A stretch of DNA of 61,754 nucleotides from an uncultured Vibrio sp. GTDB taxonomy: Bacteria; Pseudomonadota; Gammaproteobacteria; Enterobacterales; Vibrionaceae. The DNA is taken from positions 1-61,754 of the forward strand of contig NZ_CANLBV010000020.1 in the NCBI RefSeq assembly GCF_947488985.1. Reading direction: 5' to 3'. The stretch's first letter is position 1. Every line of letters starts with the position of its first letter. This document shows, one piece after another, positions 27,886 to 37,529 of the stretch. The position numbers and the translations under genes were made by a program. A model generated the notes under the pieces. The model saw only the letters and a list, made by a program, of their open reading frames with translations, ran no database searches and was not told the DNA's origin.

Positions 27886-28650
27886 GTGGATTTAGCAACC
27901 CTAATAGGTTTGATTGGTGGATTTGCCTTTGTAATCATGGCCATGATCCTAGGTGGAAGCCTCGGGATGTTTTATGACACGACATCTATTTTGATCGTAG
28001 TTGGTGGTTCAACCTTTGTGGTTCTGATGAAGTTCACCATGGGGCAGTTCTTTGGCGCTGCGAAAATCGCCGGCAAAGCCTTTATGTTCAAAGCCGATGA
28101 GCCTGAAGACCTTATCGCTAAAGTGGTAGAGATGGCAGATGCAGCGCGTAAAGGTGGCTTCCTAGCACTTGAAGAGATGGAAATTAGCAACAGCTTTATG
28201 CAAAAGGGTATCGACCTATTGGTGGATGGCCACGATGGTGATGTGGTGCGTGCCGCATTGCAAAAAGACATCGCACTGACCACCGAACGCCATGAGCAGG
28301 GGGCAAAAGTGTTCTCCGCCTTTGGTGATGTTTCTCCCGCAATGGGGATGATCGGTACCTTGGTCGGTTTGGTTGCGATGCTTTCGAACATGGATGATCC
28401 AAAAGCGATTGGCCCTGCTATGGCAGTGGCACTTTTGACGACCCTGTACGGCGCAATCCTTTCGAATATGGTGTTCTTCCCAATTGCAGACAAACTTGCA
28501 CTGCGTCGTGATCAAGAGACGCTGAATCGTCGTTTGGTGATGGATGGTGTGCTTGCCATTCAAGATGGTCAAAACCCACGAGTGATTGACGGCTACCTGA
28601 AGAGCTACCTAAACGAAGGTAAGCGTTCGATTGATGGTGAAACTGCTTAA
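27886..28650 (+). CDS. pomA: flagellar motor stator protein PomA
   Basis: Inner-membrane subunit of the sodium-driven stator of the polar flagellum. It has 254 residues with four membrane helices: two near the N-terminus (LIGLIGGFAFVIMAMILGGSLGMF, ILIVVGGSTFVVLMKF) and two after residue 145 (MGMIGTLVGLVAMLSNM, VALLTTLYGAILSNMVFF). The charged cytoplasmic loop between them contacts the rotor protein FliG. The start is GTG preceded by AGGAG, giving MDLATLIGLIGG as in other PomA proteins. PomB follows after 11 bases. Confidence 0.96.
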   Translation: MDLATLIGLIGGFAFVIMAMILGGSLGMFYDTTSILIVVGGSTFVVLMKFTMGQFFGAAKIAGKAFMFKADEPEDLIAKVVEMADAARKGGFLALEEMEISNSFMQKGIDLLVDGHDGDVVRAALQKDIALTTERHEQGAKVFSAFGDVSPAMGMIGTLVGLVAMLSNMDDPKAIGPAMAVALLTTLYGAILSNMVFFPIADKLALRRDQETLNRRLVMDGVLAIQDGQNPRVIDGYLKSYLNEGKRSIDGETA

Positions 28651-28661
28651 GGGGAATAACG

Positions 28662-29609
28662 ATGGATGAAGACAATCCATGTAAATGTCCCCCTCCGGGT
28701 TTACCACAATGGATGGGAACATTTGCTGATTTGATGTCACTGCTGATGTGTTTCTTTGTATTGCTGCTCTCGTTTTCTGAGATGGACGTATTGAAGTTTA
28801 AACAGATCGCGGGTTCAATGAAATTTGCGTTTGGTGTACAAAACCGCTTAGAAGTAAAAGATATCCCGAAAGGGACAAGCATCATTGCCCAAGAGTTTCG
28901 TCCGGGTCGTCCTGAGCCGACACCGATTGATGTGATCATGCAGCAGACTATTGATATTACTCAGCAAACACTGGAGTTTCATGAAGGTGAATCTGAGCGA
29001 GCGAGCGGCACGATGCGTGACCAAGGTAAGATGACGGGCGGTAAGTCGCCAGAGGTGTCGACTCACGATAATCAAAACTCCGAGTCAGACCAACAGCAAC
29101 AGCAAGCCGAAGCTCAATCGCAAGAGATGGAAACCTTGATGGAGAGTATAAAAAAGGCACTGGAGCGAGAGATCGATCAAGGCGCTATTGAGGTGGAAAA
29201 TCTTGGCCAACAGATTGTGATTCGAATTCGTGAGAAGGGTGCATTCCCATCCGGTTCTGCTTTCTTACAGCCTAAGTTCCGCCCATTGGTACGGCAGGTC
29301 GCCGAGTTAGTCAAAGATGTGCCGGGCATTGTTCGAATCTCAGGGCACACCGATAATCAACGCCTTGATTCAGAGCTTTACCGCTCTAATTGGGACTTGT
29401 CATCACAGCGAGCGGTATCTGTTGCTCAAGAGATGGAAAAGGTGCGCGGATTCTCTCATCAACGTTTAAGAGTACGTGGTATGGCTGACACAGAGCCTGT
29501 AGAGCCGAATGATACTGAATGGCAACGTAGCCTCAATCGCCGTGTCGAAATTAGCATTATGCAGGGCCAACCTATGTACAGTGATGAAGTGCCAGTTATT
29601 GGTCAATAG
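28662..29609 (+). CDS. pomB: flagellar motor stator protein PomB
   Basis: Partner of PomA that conducts sodium and anchors the stator to peptidoglycan. It has 315 residues. A single membrane helix covers about residues 20-40, with the essential aspartate at residue 23 in GTFADLMSLLMCF. A plug and Gln-rich linker follow (about 120-160). The OmpA-like peptidoglycan-binding domain covers about 195-300, with VRISGHTDNQRLD and RVRGMADTEPVEPNDTEWQRSLNRRVEI. The Gln-rich QQQQQAEAQ linker is low-complexity. Confidence 0.96.
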   Translation: MDEDNPCKCPPPGLPQWMGTFADLMSLLMCFFVLLLSFSEMDVLKFKQIAGSMKFAFGVQNRLEVKDIPKGTSIIAQEFRPGRPEPTPIDVIMQQTIDITQQTLEFHEGESERASGTMRDQGKMTGGKSPEVSTHDNQNSESDQQQQQAEAQSQEMETLMESIKKALEREIDQGAIEVENLGQQIVIRIREKGAFPSGSAFLQPKFRPLVRQVAELVKDVPGIVRISGHTDNQRLDSELYRSNWDLSSQRAVSVAQEMEKVRGFSHQRLRVRGMADTEPVEPNDTEWQRSLNRRVEISIMQGQPMYSDEVPVIGQ

Positions 29610-29688
29610 CAGGCTGAGAACTGGCAAGTTGCATCAAGAGATAACACATGAGTATGTAGCGCCCCATTCATTGGCACATCGATAGCGT

Positions 29689-29723
29689 AAAAAGCTCAAC
29701 CTTATGATGAGGTTGGGCTTTTT
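29689..29723 (+). terminator. pomAB terminator
   Basis: AAAAAGCTCAACC and GGTTGGGCTTTTT form a long stem with one G-U pair. Confidence 0.82.
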
Positions 29724-29969
29724 GTTTGCGGCTCTTTAAACATGCTCTCTGCGGAATTTATGTCGTTGCGAAACCTGCAACTTTTAATGACAAGCGGTTT
29801 AATGAGGGTGTTAAAGCAAGCACTCTTTTCCTTGTTTCACTTTCTCATGTATAATTCGCGCCCTTAGATTTAGATATGATCTATTCTTGCTTAAAGTGCT
29901 GTGTGAATTTTCTAATTTGCTTGGCGAAGAGCGTTTTCAAAATTTGAACATTAATGTTGTGAAAGTACT
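29724..29969 (+). promoter_or_regulatory. thiI promoter region
   Basis: A perfect TATAAT with an upstream TG lies at 29850-29855, an extended -10 about 115 bases ahead of thiI, so the transcript should have a long leader. No thiamine riboswitch sequence was recognised. Confidence 0.5.
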
Positions 29970-31418
29970 ATGAAATTTATTGTTAAGCCCCATCCGGAAA
30001 TTTTTGTAAAAAGTGAATCGGTGCGTAAGCGCTTCACAAGGATTCTAGAGTGCAACATTCGTAACGTTATCCAACGTCGCTGTGAAAGTGTTGCGGTATT
30101 CAACCGTCGCGATCATATCGAAGTGACGTCTGAGAGTGATCAGTACCACGCAGAAGTGTTAGAGGCTCTGACTCATACGCCTGGTATTCACCACTCCCTA
30201 GAAGTGCAGCAGTCTGAATTCAAAGACTTGCATGATATTTACGAGCAAGTACTAGAACGTAGCCGTGCTGACATTGAAGGTAAGACTTTCTCTGTTCGTG
30301 CTAAGCGTCGTGGTAAGCATGACTTTACGTCTATTGAACTTGAACGCTACGTAGGCGGCGGTCTAAACCAAGCGGTTGAGTCAGCTAAAGTTCGACTTAA
30401 GAACCCTGATGTAACCGTTAAGGTTGAAGTGGCGAATGACAAACTTAACCAAGTTCTTGCTCGCCATAAAGGCCTAGGTGGCTTCCCTCTTGGTACTCAA
30501 GAAGACCTACTCAGCTTGATCTCTGGCGGCTTTGACTCTGGCGTTTCAAGCTACCTACACATCAAGCGTGGTTCTAAGGTTCACTACTGTTTCTTCAATC
30601 TTGGTGGTCCTGCGCACGAGATTGGCGTTAAGCAAGTGGCTCACTACCTATGGAATAAATACGGCTCATCGGCAAAGGTGAAGTTCATTTCTGTAGACTT
30701 TGAACCCGTGGTTGCTGAAATCCTTGAGAATGTAGAAGACGGCCAAATGGGCGTGGTTCTAAAGCGTATGTTCATGCGTGCTGGTGGTATGGTTGCAGAG
30801 CGTTTCGGTATTGAAGCGCTAGTAACGGGTGAAGCACTGGGTCAGGTTTCTAGCCAAACGCTAACTAACCTGCGCCATATTGATAACGTGACAGATACTT
30901 TGATTCTTCGTCCACTTATCAACTGGGACAAAGAAGACATCATTGATCTTTCTCGTATCATCGGTACGGAAGACTTCGCTAAAGTCATGCCTGAGTACTG
31001 TGGTGTTATCTCTAAAAAGCCAACAGTAAAAGCGAAGAAAGGCAAACTGGAAGCAGAAGAAGCGAAGTTTAACTTTGAAGTGCTGGATCAAGTGATTGAG
31101 AACGCTCGTGTTATGGATATCCGTGACATTGAGAAAGAGAGCCAAGAGCAAGCACCAGAAGTTGAACAAGTTCAAGCTGTTGCTGAGCACGCTATCGTTC
31201 TTGATATCCGCAGCCCAGATGAAGAAGACGAAAGCCCGCTAGAGATAGAGGGTGTTGAAATTAAACATATCCCATTCTTCAAGCTTTCGACTCAGTTTGG
31301 TGACCTAGACCAAACAAAAGAGTACTTGCTGTACTGTGACCGTGGTGTCATGAGCCGCTTACAAGCGCTTTACCTGCAAGAGCAAGGTTTCCACAACGTT
31401 AAGGTTTACCGCCCATAG
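29970..31418 (+). CDS. thiI: tRNA 4-thiouridine synthase / thiazole sulfur transferase ThiI
   Basis: Activates uridine 8 of tRNA and transfers sulfur from IscS to make 4-thiouridine; it also supports thiazole synthesis. It has 482 residues. Domains in order are an N-terminal ferredoxin-like region, THUMP (about 60-165), the PP-loop ATPase with [17 protein letters not shown] near residue 182, and a C-terminal rhodanese domain whose persulfide cysteine lies in [13 protein letters not shown] near 456. In E. coli thiI is divergent next to xseB; here pomAB intervene. Confidence 0.96.
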   Translation: MKFIVKPHPEIFVKSESVRKRFTRILECNIRNVIQRRCESVAVFNRRDHIEVTSESDQYHAEVLEALTHTPGIHHSLEVQQSEFKDLHDIYEQVLERSRADIEGKTFSVRAKRRGKHDFTSIELERYVGGGLNQAVESAKVRLKNPDVTVKVEVANDKLNQVLARHKGLGGFPLGTQEDLLSLISGGFDSGVSSYLHIKRGSKVHYCFFNLGGPAHEIGVKQVAHYLWNKYGSSAKVKFISVDFEPVVAEILENVEDGQMGVVLKRMFMRAGGMVAERFGIEALVTGEALGQVSSQTLTNLRHIDNVTDTLILRPLINWDKEDIIDLSRIIGTEDFAKVMPEYCGVISKKPTVKAKKGKLEAEEAKFNFEVLDQVIENARVMDIRDIEKESQEQAPEVEQVQAVAEHAIVLDIRSPDEEDESPLEIEGVEIKHIPFFKLSTQFGDLDQTKEYLLYCDRGVMSRLQALYLQEQGFHNVKVYRP

Positions 31419-31449
31419 TGGTGTGAAGCTCCATCGTTGAAGATTTAGC

Positions 31450-31481
31450 AAAACCGTTTACTGAAAAGTAAGCGGTTTTTT
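31450..31481 (+). terminator. thiI terminator
   Basis: AAAACCGTTTACT and AGTAAGCGGTTTT form a stem with one G-U pair and a T-run. Confidence 0.82.
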
Positions 31482-31607
31482 ATTGCTTATAGATACCGTT
31501 GCAGTGATGATTTTAGATCTTGTGTAAGAGGGCGATAGCGGCTGAAAAATAATGGAGATCAATTAGCCTAGCTATTGATAAAGCGGCGGCTGTTTTTCTT
31601 TGGGCAT

Positions 31608-31820
31608 AAAAAAACACCGCCCAATAAGGCGGTGCAAACAAATTTGACAGACAGGTCAAAATAACTACAGGAAGTAGATGTTTCGTTTCAGTATCGAACC
31701 GCAACAAAACATTTGGTAGAACTCTACCCAACTCGAAAAGTACGAGTTTGCAAACACAACATCGCAGAAACTATACCAATTGATTCTAGAGAGAGCCAAG
31801 CCGTTCAGGATAACTACTGC
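31608..31820 (-). ncRNA. gcvB: GcvB small regulatory RNA
   Basis: Hfq-dependent RNA that represses many amino-acid and peptide transporter mRNAs. Reading the minus strand, the G/U-rich seed GATGTTGTGTTTGCAA matches the E. coli R1 region. It is followed by ACTTCCTGTA and GACCTGTCTGTC, both conserved in order. The terminator CACCGCC/GGCGGTG ends in seven Us, as in E. coli (GCACCGCC...GCGGTGC). Length is about 213 nt against 205 in E. coli. It is divergent from gcvA, exactly the E. coli layout. A minus-strand 72-codon frame overlapping it is a shadow. Confidence 0.93.
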
Positions 31821-31827
31821 GGAACGA

Positions 31828-31856
31828 AATATAGAATTTATCTAGCCGCTAGGCAA
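31828..31856 (-). promoter_or_regulatory. gcvB promoter
   Basis: On the minus strand TTGCCT (-35) and TATATT (-10, 31828-31833) are separated by 17 bases and place the start near 31820. GcvA bound in this shared region is expected to control it, by analogy with E. coli. Confidence 0.75.
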
Positions 31857-31912
31857 TCGACAAATTATAATGTTTCGGACAAAAAAAACTAATGCTTATT
31901 TAGAGAGTAACT

Positions 31913-32821
31913 ATGTCTCGTCGATTACCCCCATTAAACTCGTTAAGAGTGTTTGAAGCCGCAGCTCGACATTTGAGCTTTACCCGTGCTGCGGAAGAGT
32001 TGTTTGTTACTCAAGCTGCGGTGAGCCATCAGATAAAAGCACTGGAAGAGTTTTTAGCTTTGAAGCTGTTTCGCCGTAGAAACCGCTCTTTATTACTGAC
32101 TGAAGAAGGCCAAAGCTACTTCTTAGATATTAAAGATATCTTCACATCCCTTTCGGAGGCGACGGACAAAGTGCTGGAGCGCAGCGAGAAGGGCGCGTTG
32201 ACCATCAGTTTGCCACCAAGCTTTGCGATTCAGTGGTTAGTACCAAGGCTTGCTGATTTCAATCAACAAGAGCCAGATATCGATGTACGTATCAAGGCGG
32301 TTGATATGGATGAAGGATCACTGACCGATGACGTAGACGTCGCCATCTATTATGGCCGAGGTAATTGGTCGGGCTTAAGGGCTGATAAACTTTATCAAGA
32401 ATACCTGATCCCTCTCTGCTCTCCTTCTGTGTTGCTTGGGGATAAACCATTAGAATCTCTAAGTGATTTAGCATGCCATACGTTATTACATGATACCTCT
32501 CGCAAAGATTGGAAACAGTTCGCCAAACAAAATGATATCGATGGGGTTAACGTTAACCATGGCCCGATTTTTAGCCATTCGACCATGGTGTTGCAAGCCG
32601 CTGCGCACGGTCAAGGTATCGCACTGGGTAATAACGTATTGGCTCGACCAGAAATAGAGGCTGGTCGCTTGATAGCGCCGTTTGATGAGGTGTTAGTCAG
32701 CAAGAATGCCTTCTATGTGGTGTGCCATGAAAAACAAGCCGACATGGGGCGTATCGCGACTTTCCGTGACTGGATGCTGGCTAAAGCACAAAGCGAGCAA
32801 GAGGATCTGCTTGATGAATAA
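31913..32821 (+). CDS. gcvA: glycine cleavage system regulator GcvA (LysR family)
   Basis: LysR regulator of 302 residues that controls gcvTHP and activates gcvB in E. coli. The N-terminus MSRRLPPLNSLRVFEAAARHLSFTRAAEELFVTQAAVSHQIK is the strongly conserved GcvA form. RRRNRSLLLTEEGQ and the C-terminal HGQGIALGN blocks also fit. Divergent GcvB and downstream ygdD-rlmM confirm the assignment. Its last 8 bases overlap the next gene, indicating one operon of four genes. Confidence 0.93.
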   Translation: MSRRLPPLNSLRVFEAAARHLSFTRAAEELFVTQAAVSHQIKALEEFLALKLFRRRNRSLLLTEEGQSYFLDIKDIFTSLSEATDKVLERSEKGALTISLPPSFAIQWLVPRLADFNQQEPDIDVRIKAVDMDEGSLTDDVDVAIYYGRGNWSGLRADKLYQEYLIPLCSPSVLLGDKPLESLSDLACHTLLHDTSRKDWKQFAKQNDIDGVNVNHGPIFSHSTMVLQAAAHGQGIALGNNVLARPEIEAGRLIAPFDEVLVSKNAFYVVCHEKQADMGRIATFRDWMLAKAQSEQEDLLDE

Positions 32822-33437
32822 TGTCATCATTGATGGGGAAAACAATCCCATTACCTTTATCTTTGCCCATGGTGCTGGCGCAGGTATGGATCATGAGTTC
32901 ATGCAATCGGTGGCGACTGGGTTAGCATTGAAAGGGGTACGCGTTATCCGCTTTAATTTCCCTTACATGATCAAGCGAGCTGAAGACGGTAAGCGTCGCC
33001 CGCCTGACAGAGCCCCTAAGCTGCTTGACGCTTACCAAGAGGTTATTGAGCAGGTTGATGCCGACAAGCTTGTGATTGGTGGTAAGTCGATGGGAGGGCG
33101 TATGGCGAGCCATTTGTCTGAAGTTGATAAGGTGGCAGCCATGGCGTGTTTAGGCTTTCCTTTCCACCCTCCGGGCAAGCCTGAAAAATATAAAGGCGAG
33201 CATCTGGCTGAGCTGCAAAAGCCGTGTCTTATTTTACAAGGTGAACGCGATACCTTTGGTAAGCGTGAAGAGTTTGCTGATTTCGACCTGTCTGATTCTA
33301 TCCATGTTGAGTTTATCCCCGACGGCGACCACAGCTTTAAGCCTCGAAAGAGCTCCGGTTACACAGAGCAGCAGAATATTGCGTTAATCGTTGAGAAACT
33401 GTCGGCGTTTATCAAAGAGGTGCTCAATGAGAAGTAA
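32814..33437 (+). CDS. KANL3/TEX30-like alpha/beta hydrolase
   Basis: Small alpha/beta hydrolase of 207 residues; the start ATG overlaps the gcvA stop, and a longer upstream frame merely shadows gcvA. FIFAHGAGAGMDHEFM near residue 14 forms the oxyanion region and VIGGKSMGGRMASHL near 85 the nucleophile elbow. ILQGERDTFGKREEF near 140 supplies the acid and DGDHSFKPRKSSG near 170 the histidine. The set looks catalytically complete. Substrate unknown. E. coli lacks a gene here between gcvA and ygdD. Confidence 0.8.
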   Translation: MNNVIIDGENNPITFIFAHGAGAGMDHEFMQSVATGLALKGVRVIRFNFPYMIKRAEDGKRRPPDRAPKLLDAYQEVIEQVDADKLVIGGKSMGGRMASHLSEVDKVAAMACLGFPFHPPGKPEKYKGEHLAELQKPCLILQGERDTFGKREEFADFDLSDSIHVEFIPDGDHSFKPRKSSGYTEQQNIALIVEKLSAFIKEVLNEK

Positions 33438-33825
33438 GTATTTACTCACATTTGCCGGCATCTCAGGCGCGATTGCGGTGATGCTTGGCGCCTTTGCTGC
33501 TCATGGCTTGAAAACTATTTTGCCTGAATATTTGCTAGGCGTGTTTGAGACAGGTGTTCAGTATCAGTTTACCCACACCTTGGTGATATTGGCCTGCGGC
33601 GTACTGCTACAGATGAAACTTGGCGCTAAATCACAAAAATATTTTTTCATTGCGGCAATTTGCTTTATCATCGGCATCCTTTGTTTTAGTGGCAGCCTGT
33701 ATGGCTTGGCACTGACAGGAATAAAATGGTTTGGCCCTATCACTCCGTTTGGTGGTCTACTATTTATCATTGGTTGGGGAGTTTTCTCCTTCGCTGCTTT
33801 GAATATAAAAGAGGTAACTCAGTGA
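33427..33825 (+). CDS. ygdD: YgdD-like DUF423 membrane protein
   Basis: Small inner-membrane protein of 132 residues with four helices and the DUF423 signature [16 protein letters not shown] near residue 11. [30 protein letters not shown] near 90 is also conserved. The start ATG lies inside the end of the hydrolase gene (11-base overlap). Function unknown; the position between gcvA and rlmM is conserved with E. coli. Confidence 0.9.
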   Translation: MRSKYLLTFAGISGAIAVMLGAFAAHGLKTILPEYLLGVFETGVQYQFTHTLVILACGVLLQMKLGAKSQKYFFIAAICFIIGILCFSGSLYGLALTGIKWFGPITPFGGLLFIIGWGVFSFAALNIKEVTQ

Positions 33826-34913
33826 AACACGTACTACTTTATTGTCGCTCTGGTTTTGAAAAAGAATGTGCTGGCGAAATTCAAGACAAGGCAACACAAC
33901 TGGAAGTGTTTGGTTTTCCTCGCCTAAAGAACAATACTGGCTTTGTATTGTTTGAATGTTACCAAGCTGGCGAAGCGGACAAGTTGATTAAAGAGATCGA
34001 TTTCCAATCACTGATCTTTGCTCGTCAAATGCTGGCTGTTGCCGTTGAAATCAAAGATCTGCCAACCGACGACCGTATTTCTCCAATTCTTGAGGCGCTT
34101 TCTGAGAAAGAAGGTTTCCCCCGTTGTGGTGATATCCGTATCGAAACGCCAGATACTAACGAAGCAAAAGAGCTTTTGAAGTTCTGCCGTAAATTTACCG
34201 TACCAATGCGTCAAGCGATGCGCGGTAAAGGCTTGATGACAGCGAAAGATAACGCGAAGAAGCCTGTACTTCATTTATGCTTCATCGCTCCGGGTCACTG
34301 TTTTGTTGGTTACTCTTACCCAACCAATAACTCGCAGTTCTTTATGGGTATCCCTCGTCTGAAATTCCCATCAGATGCACCAAGCCGTTCTACATTGAAA
34401 CTAGAAGAAGCCTTCCACGTTTTTATCCCTCGTGATGAGTGGGATGAGCGTCTGGCTCCGGGTATGTGGGGCGTTGATTTAGGTGCATGTCCAGGTGGTT
34501 GGACTTACCAATTGGTTAAGCGCTCGATGTTCGTTCACTGTGTGGACAACGGCATGATGGCAGACAGCCTAATGGAAACGGGTCAAATCAAGCACCACAT
34601 GGTGGATGGCTTTAAGTTTGAACCCGACCGTAAGAACGTGACTTGGATTATTTGTGACATGGTCGAGAAACCAGCTCGTGTTGCACACCTGATGGGTGAG
34701 TGGATCATCAAAGGTTGGGCGAAAGAAGCGCTATTCAACCTTAAACTGCCAATGAAAGGCCGTTACGATGAAGTACTGCAAGATATCGAGAATCTAAAAC
34801 AGTTTCTGATTGATAACAAAGTGAAGTTCAAGATGCAGGCTAAGCACTTGTACCATGACCGCGAAGAGATCACGGTTCATATTCAGTCGCTATCGAATAT
34901 CTCGCCGTACTAA
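33822..34913 (+). CDS. rlmM: 23S rRNA C2498 2'-O-ribose methyltransferase RlmM
   Basis: Methylates ribose of C2498 in 23S rRNA with S-adenosylmethionine. It begins at a GTG overlapping the ygdD stop (GTGA), giving [20 protein letters not shown], the family N-terminus; upstream codons are ygdD in another frame. The product has 363 residues with an N-terminal THUMP domain and a Rossmann-type domain. The cofactor loop is [18 protein letters not shown] near residue 218, and the KDKE-type catalytic lysine lies in [14 protein letters not shown] near 306. Confidence 0.95.
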   Translation: MKHVLLYCRSGFEKECAGEIQDKATQLEVFGFPRLKNNTGFVLFECYQAGEADKLIKEIDFQSLIFARQMLAVAVEIKDLPTDDRISPILEALSEKEGFPRCGDIRIETPDTNEAKELLKFCRKFTVPMRQAMRGKGLMTAKDNAKKPVLHLCFIAPGHCFVGYSYPTNNSQFFMGIPRLKFPSDAPSRSTLKLEEAFHVFIPRDEWDERLAPGMWGVDLGACPGGWTYQLVKRSMFVHCVDNGMMADSLMETGQIKHHMVDGFKFEPDRKNVTWIICDMVEKPARVAHLMGEWIIKGWAKEALFNLKLPMKGRYDEVLQDIENLKQFLIDNKVKFKMQAKHLYHDREEITVHIQSLSNISPY

Positions 34914-34955
34914 TCCCTCGTCTTACTAGCATTTACGTTAGTGGCAGTGATAAAG

Positions 34956-34983
34956 AAAATGCTCCTATAAGGAGCATTTTTTG
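34956..34983 (+). terminator. gcvA-rlmM operon terminator
   Basis: AAAATGCTCC and GGAGCATTTT form a perfect 10-bp stem followed by Ts. Confidence 0.85.
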
Positions 34984-35073
34984 TCTTTGGCGTATAACGA
35001 AGGTTAGTGCTATTTAGACGGGTCAATGCGGTTTAGACAAATAAATACAAATAAATGAGGTTGATGACGTTAA

Positions 35074-35847
35074 TTAAGACTGAGACTCGTAGCGAATATC
35101 TTGCAGGTTAAAGCCCAAATCAATGTCTGTTTTGAGTGCTGAGACTTGCTTGCATAGGCGGGCAGACTCAATATGTTCATCGAATTTCTTACGATACTTT
35201 TTCGGCAGGTCTTCTGCTTGGAATGCGGCCTCAATATTTGGGTAAGTGGTCAATATTTCTTTGGCAGCTTTAGGTCCGACTCCCGGAATGCCTGGCACTT
35301 GGCTAGAGCTGACGCCCGTTAAGCCCCAATAATCAGCAAGCTGCTCAGGCTTTACGCCAAATTCGGCTTCGATAAAAGGTTTATCTAGCCAACGGTGCTG
35401 AAAGTAGTCACGGATTTGTAGCGTTGGTGACAACAGTTGGCAATAGCCCTTATCTGTCGAGATGATGGTGACGGTTTCTCCGTGGTCAGCCACTTTCTTT
35501 GCCAGTGTTGCCACTAGATCATCCGCTTCATCACCATCAGACAGCAGTGAATCAATGCCTAACTCCCACCAAGCTTGTTGGATCGCATCAAGGCCTTTCA
35601 TTAATGGTTCGGGCATTGGCTTGCGGTTTTGCTTGTAGGCAGGAAGGACTTCAGCGCGCCAGCCTCGATCTTGTAAATGATGATCAAACACCGCAATGAT
35701 ATGGGTTGGCTTTGATTCTTTTAAGATGCGATTAAGAGTTCGAGCAGTAGTGGTGATGGTTCTTGCAATATCGGTTGGGTCCGGCTGAGCAGAGTGTACG
35801 CGTCGGATGAGATTCAAGGCATCGATAATAACAAGATGGATAGACAT
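35074..35847 (-). CDS. xni: flap endonuclease Xni (ExoIX)
   Basis: Homologue of the 5' nuclease domain of DNA polymerase I, 257 residues. An N-terminal PIN-like fold begins IHLVIIDALNLIRRVH, and DGDEADDLVATLAKK near residue 105 carries the metal-binding acids. The helix-3-turn-helix GIPGVGPKAAKEIL near 185 grips DNA. In E. coli this protein has flap endonuclease activity and lacks some acids of the second metal site. It stands alone next to ppnN, close to the E. coli xni-ppnN-syd-queF order. Confidence 0.92.
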   Translation of the reverse strand: MSIHLVIIDALNLIRRVHSAQPDPTDIARTITTTARTLNRILKESKPTHIIAVFDHHLQDRGWRAEVLPAYKQNRKPMPEPLMKGLDAIQQAWWELGIDSLLSDGDEADDLVATLAKKVADHGETVTIISTDKGYCQLLSPTLQIRDYFQHRWLDKPFIEAEFGVKPEQLADYWGLTGVSSSQVPGIPGVGPKAAKEILTTYPNIEAAFQAEDLPKKYRKKFDEHIESARLCKQVSALKTDIDLGFNLQDIRYESQS

Positions 35848-35951
35848 AAGTTTCCACTAAATAGGCAATAAATAAGGGGCAGCTAGCCCCTTATAGTAAC
35901 GTATCACTTGGTGAGTTGAAACGTTGGTGACGTAAACGTCATGACTTGTTG

Positions 35952-37319
35952 TTATTCGCTGCGAGGCATAATTTTATAGCAAGGCACGTAGTCCGTACTG
36001 CCTGGTAGTTTCATGCGATGTTGCTCAACAAAGTCATTCAGCAGTTGATCCATTTTGCTCATGAGGGCTGTGTCGCCATCAATTAGGAATGGGCCGTGTT
36101 GCTCTATCTCCAGAATCCCTTCAGCTTTGACATTGCCTGCAACAATGCCTGAAAACGCTTTCCGTAAATTAGCCGCGAGACTTTCGGTTTTTTGATCCAT
36201 ATGTAGGTCGAGCGCCGCCATAGATTCATGGGTCGGGTCGAAGGGCAGTTGGAACTCTGGCTCAATATGCAGTGACCAGTTGTAACTGTATGCATCGCCA
36301 ATCTCTTTACGGTGAGAGCGCACATCAGGCATCGCTTGCTTCATAATTTTCGCAGCGCGTGCTGGATCATCAATCACGATCTCATAGTGCTTTTGAGCCT
36401 CTTCCCCTAAGGTCTCACCGATGAATTTATCGATAGATCGGAAATAATCCTCACTCTCTTTTGAGCCGGTTAACACAATCGGCATTGGTTGGTCGGCGTT
36501 ATTCGGGTGCATCATGATCCCTAATATATACAGTAGTTCTTCAGCCGTACCGGGGCCTCCAGGGAAGATGATAATGCCATGTGCCATACGAACAAATGCT
36601 TCAAGGCGCTTTTCGATATCAGGCATGATTACCAGTTCGTTCACGATCGGGTTGGGTGGCTCTGCAGCAATGATTGAAGGCTCGGTAAGTCCCAAGTAAC
36701 GATGATCGGTATAGCGCTGCTTAGCGTGACCAATGGCTGCCCCTTTCATTGGCCCTTCCATTGCTCCCGGTCCACATCCTGTACAGATGTTCAGTTCACG
36801 TAGACCAAGCTCATTACCCACTTCGCGAGTGTATTGGTATTCGTTGGCATTAATTGAGTGTCCCCCCCAGCATACGATCAGGTTAGGCTCGATGCCCGGT
36901 GTTAGTGCGCCTGCATTTCTTAAAATACCAAACACGAGGTTGGTAATGTGGGTGGCATTGGTGAGATTCAGTTTTTGGTTGTCTGCAAGGTGCATATTGA
37001 CGTAGACAATGTCACGCAGCACTGAAAATAGGTGTTCTTGGATACCTTTAATGATTTCACCATCTACAAAGGCATGCTCTGGTGGATTGCTCAGTTCGAG
37101 CTTGATACCGCGCTCACGGCGCACCACTTCGACATCAAACGACTGATATTTGTCGAGCAACTCTTTGGAGTTGTCGGTGTGACTACCCGAGTTGAGCACC
37201 GCGAGTGTGCAGTTACGGTACAGTTGGTAAAGATCACTAGATGCGGTTTTCTTAAGGCGCTCAACTTCAAGTTGAGAGAGTAAATCCATGCTACCGGCTG
37301 GGCTGATATGAGTGATCAT
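35952..37319 (-). CDS. ppnN: nucleotide 5'-monophosphate nucleosidase PpnN
   Basis: Cleaves purine and pyrimidine monophosphates to base and ribose-5-phosphate; the E. coli enzyme is stimulated by (p)ppGpp. The start [16 protein letters not shown] is preceded by AAGGAGG; a longer frame adds 21 unsupported residues. The product has 455 residues. The LOG-type catalytic motif [18 protein letters not shown] is near residue 265 and a matching [14 protein letters not shown] near 175. Flanking N- and C-terminal domains typical of YgdH are present. Confidence 0.93.
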   Translation of the reverse strand: MITHISPAGSMDLLSQLEVERLKKTASSDLYQLYRNCTLAVLNSGSHTDNSKELLDKYQSFDVEVVRRERGIKLELSNPPEHAFVDGEIIKGIQEHLFSVLRDIVYVNMHLADNQKLNLTNATHITNLVFGILRNAGALTPGIEPNLIVCWGGHSINANEYQYTREVGNELGLRELNICTGCGPGAMEGPMKGAAIGHAKQRYTDHRYLGLTEPSIIAAEPPNPIVNELVIMPDIEKRLEAFVRMAHGIIIFPGGPGTAEELLYILGIMMHPNNADQPMPIVLTGSKESEDYFRSIDKFIGETLGEEAQKHYEIVIDDPARAAKIMKQAMPDVRSHRKEIGDAYSYNWSLHIEPEFQLPFDPTHESMAALDLHMDQKTESLAANLRKAFSGIVAGNVKAEGILEIEQHGPFLIDGDTALMSKMDQLLNDFVEQHRMKLPGSTDYVPCYKIMPRSE

Positions 37320-37529
37320 AGTGCCTCCTTGTTGAAAAGAGCAGGGGGACGTTAAGTTGACCCTCAGGCTCGAGAGTGGCAAGCAAACGTTGAAAGAGTT
37401 TGGTTAAAGGCGAGAGAGTTAACCATATACTTGTTAAGCGAATGTGAACTATTAGCTTAGCAAACCTTGAGGGAAATGGTATGTGATAAGTGTTCGAAAA
37501 AAATATAATAAACTAATTCTAGAAGTGAC

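Noticed and set aside
31513..31731. 72-codon minus-strand frame between thiI and gcvA
   Set aside because: It overlaps the GcvB RNA and is explained by it.
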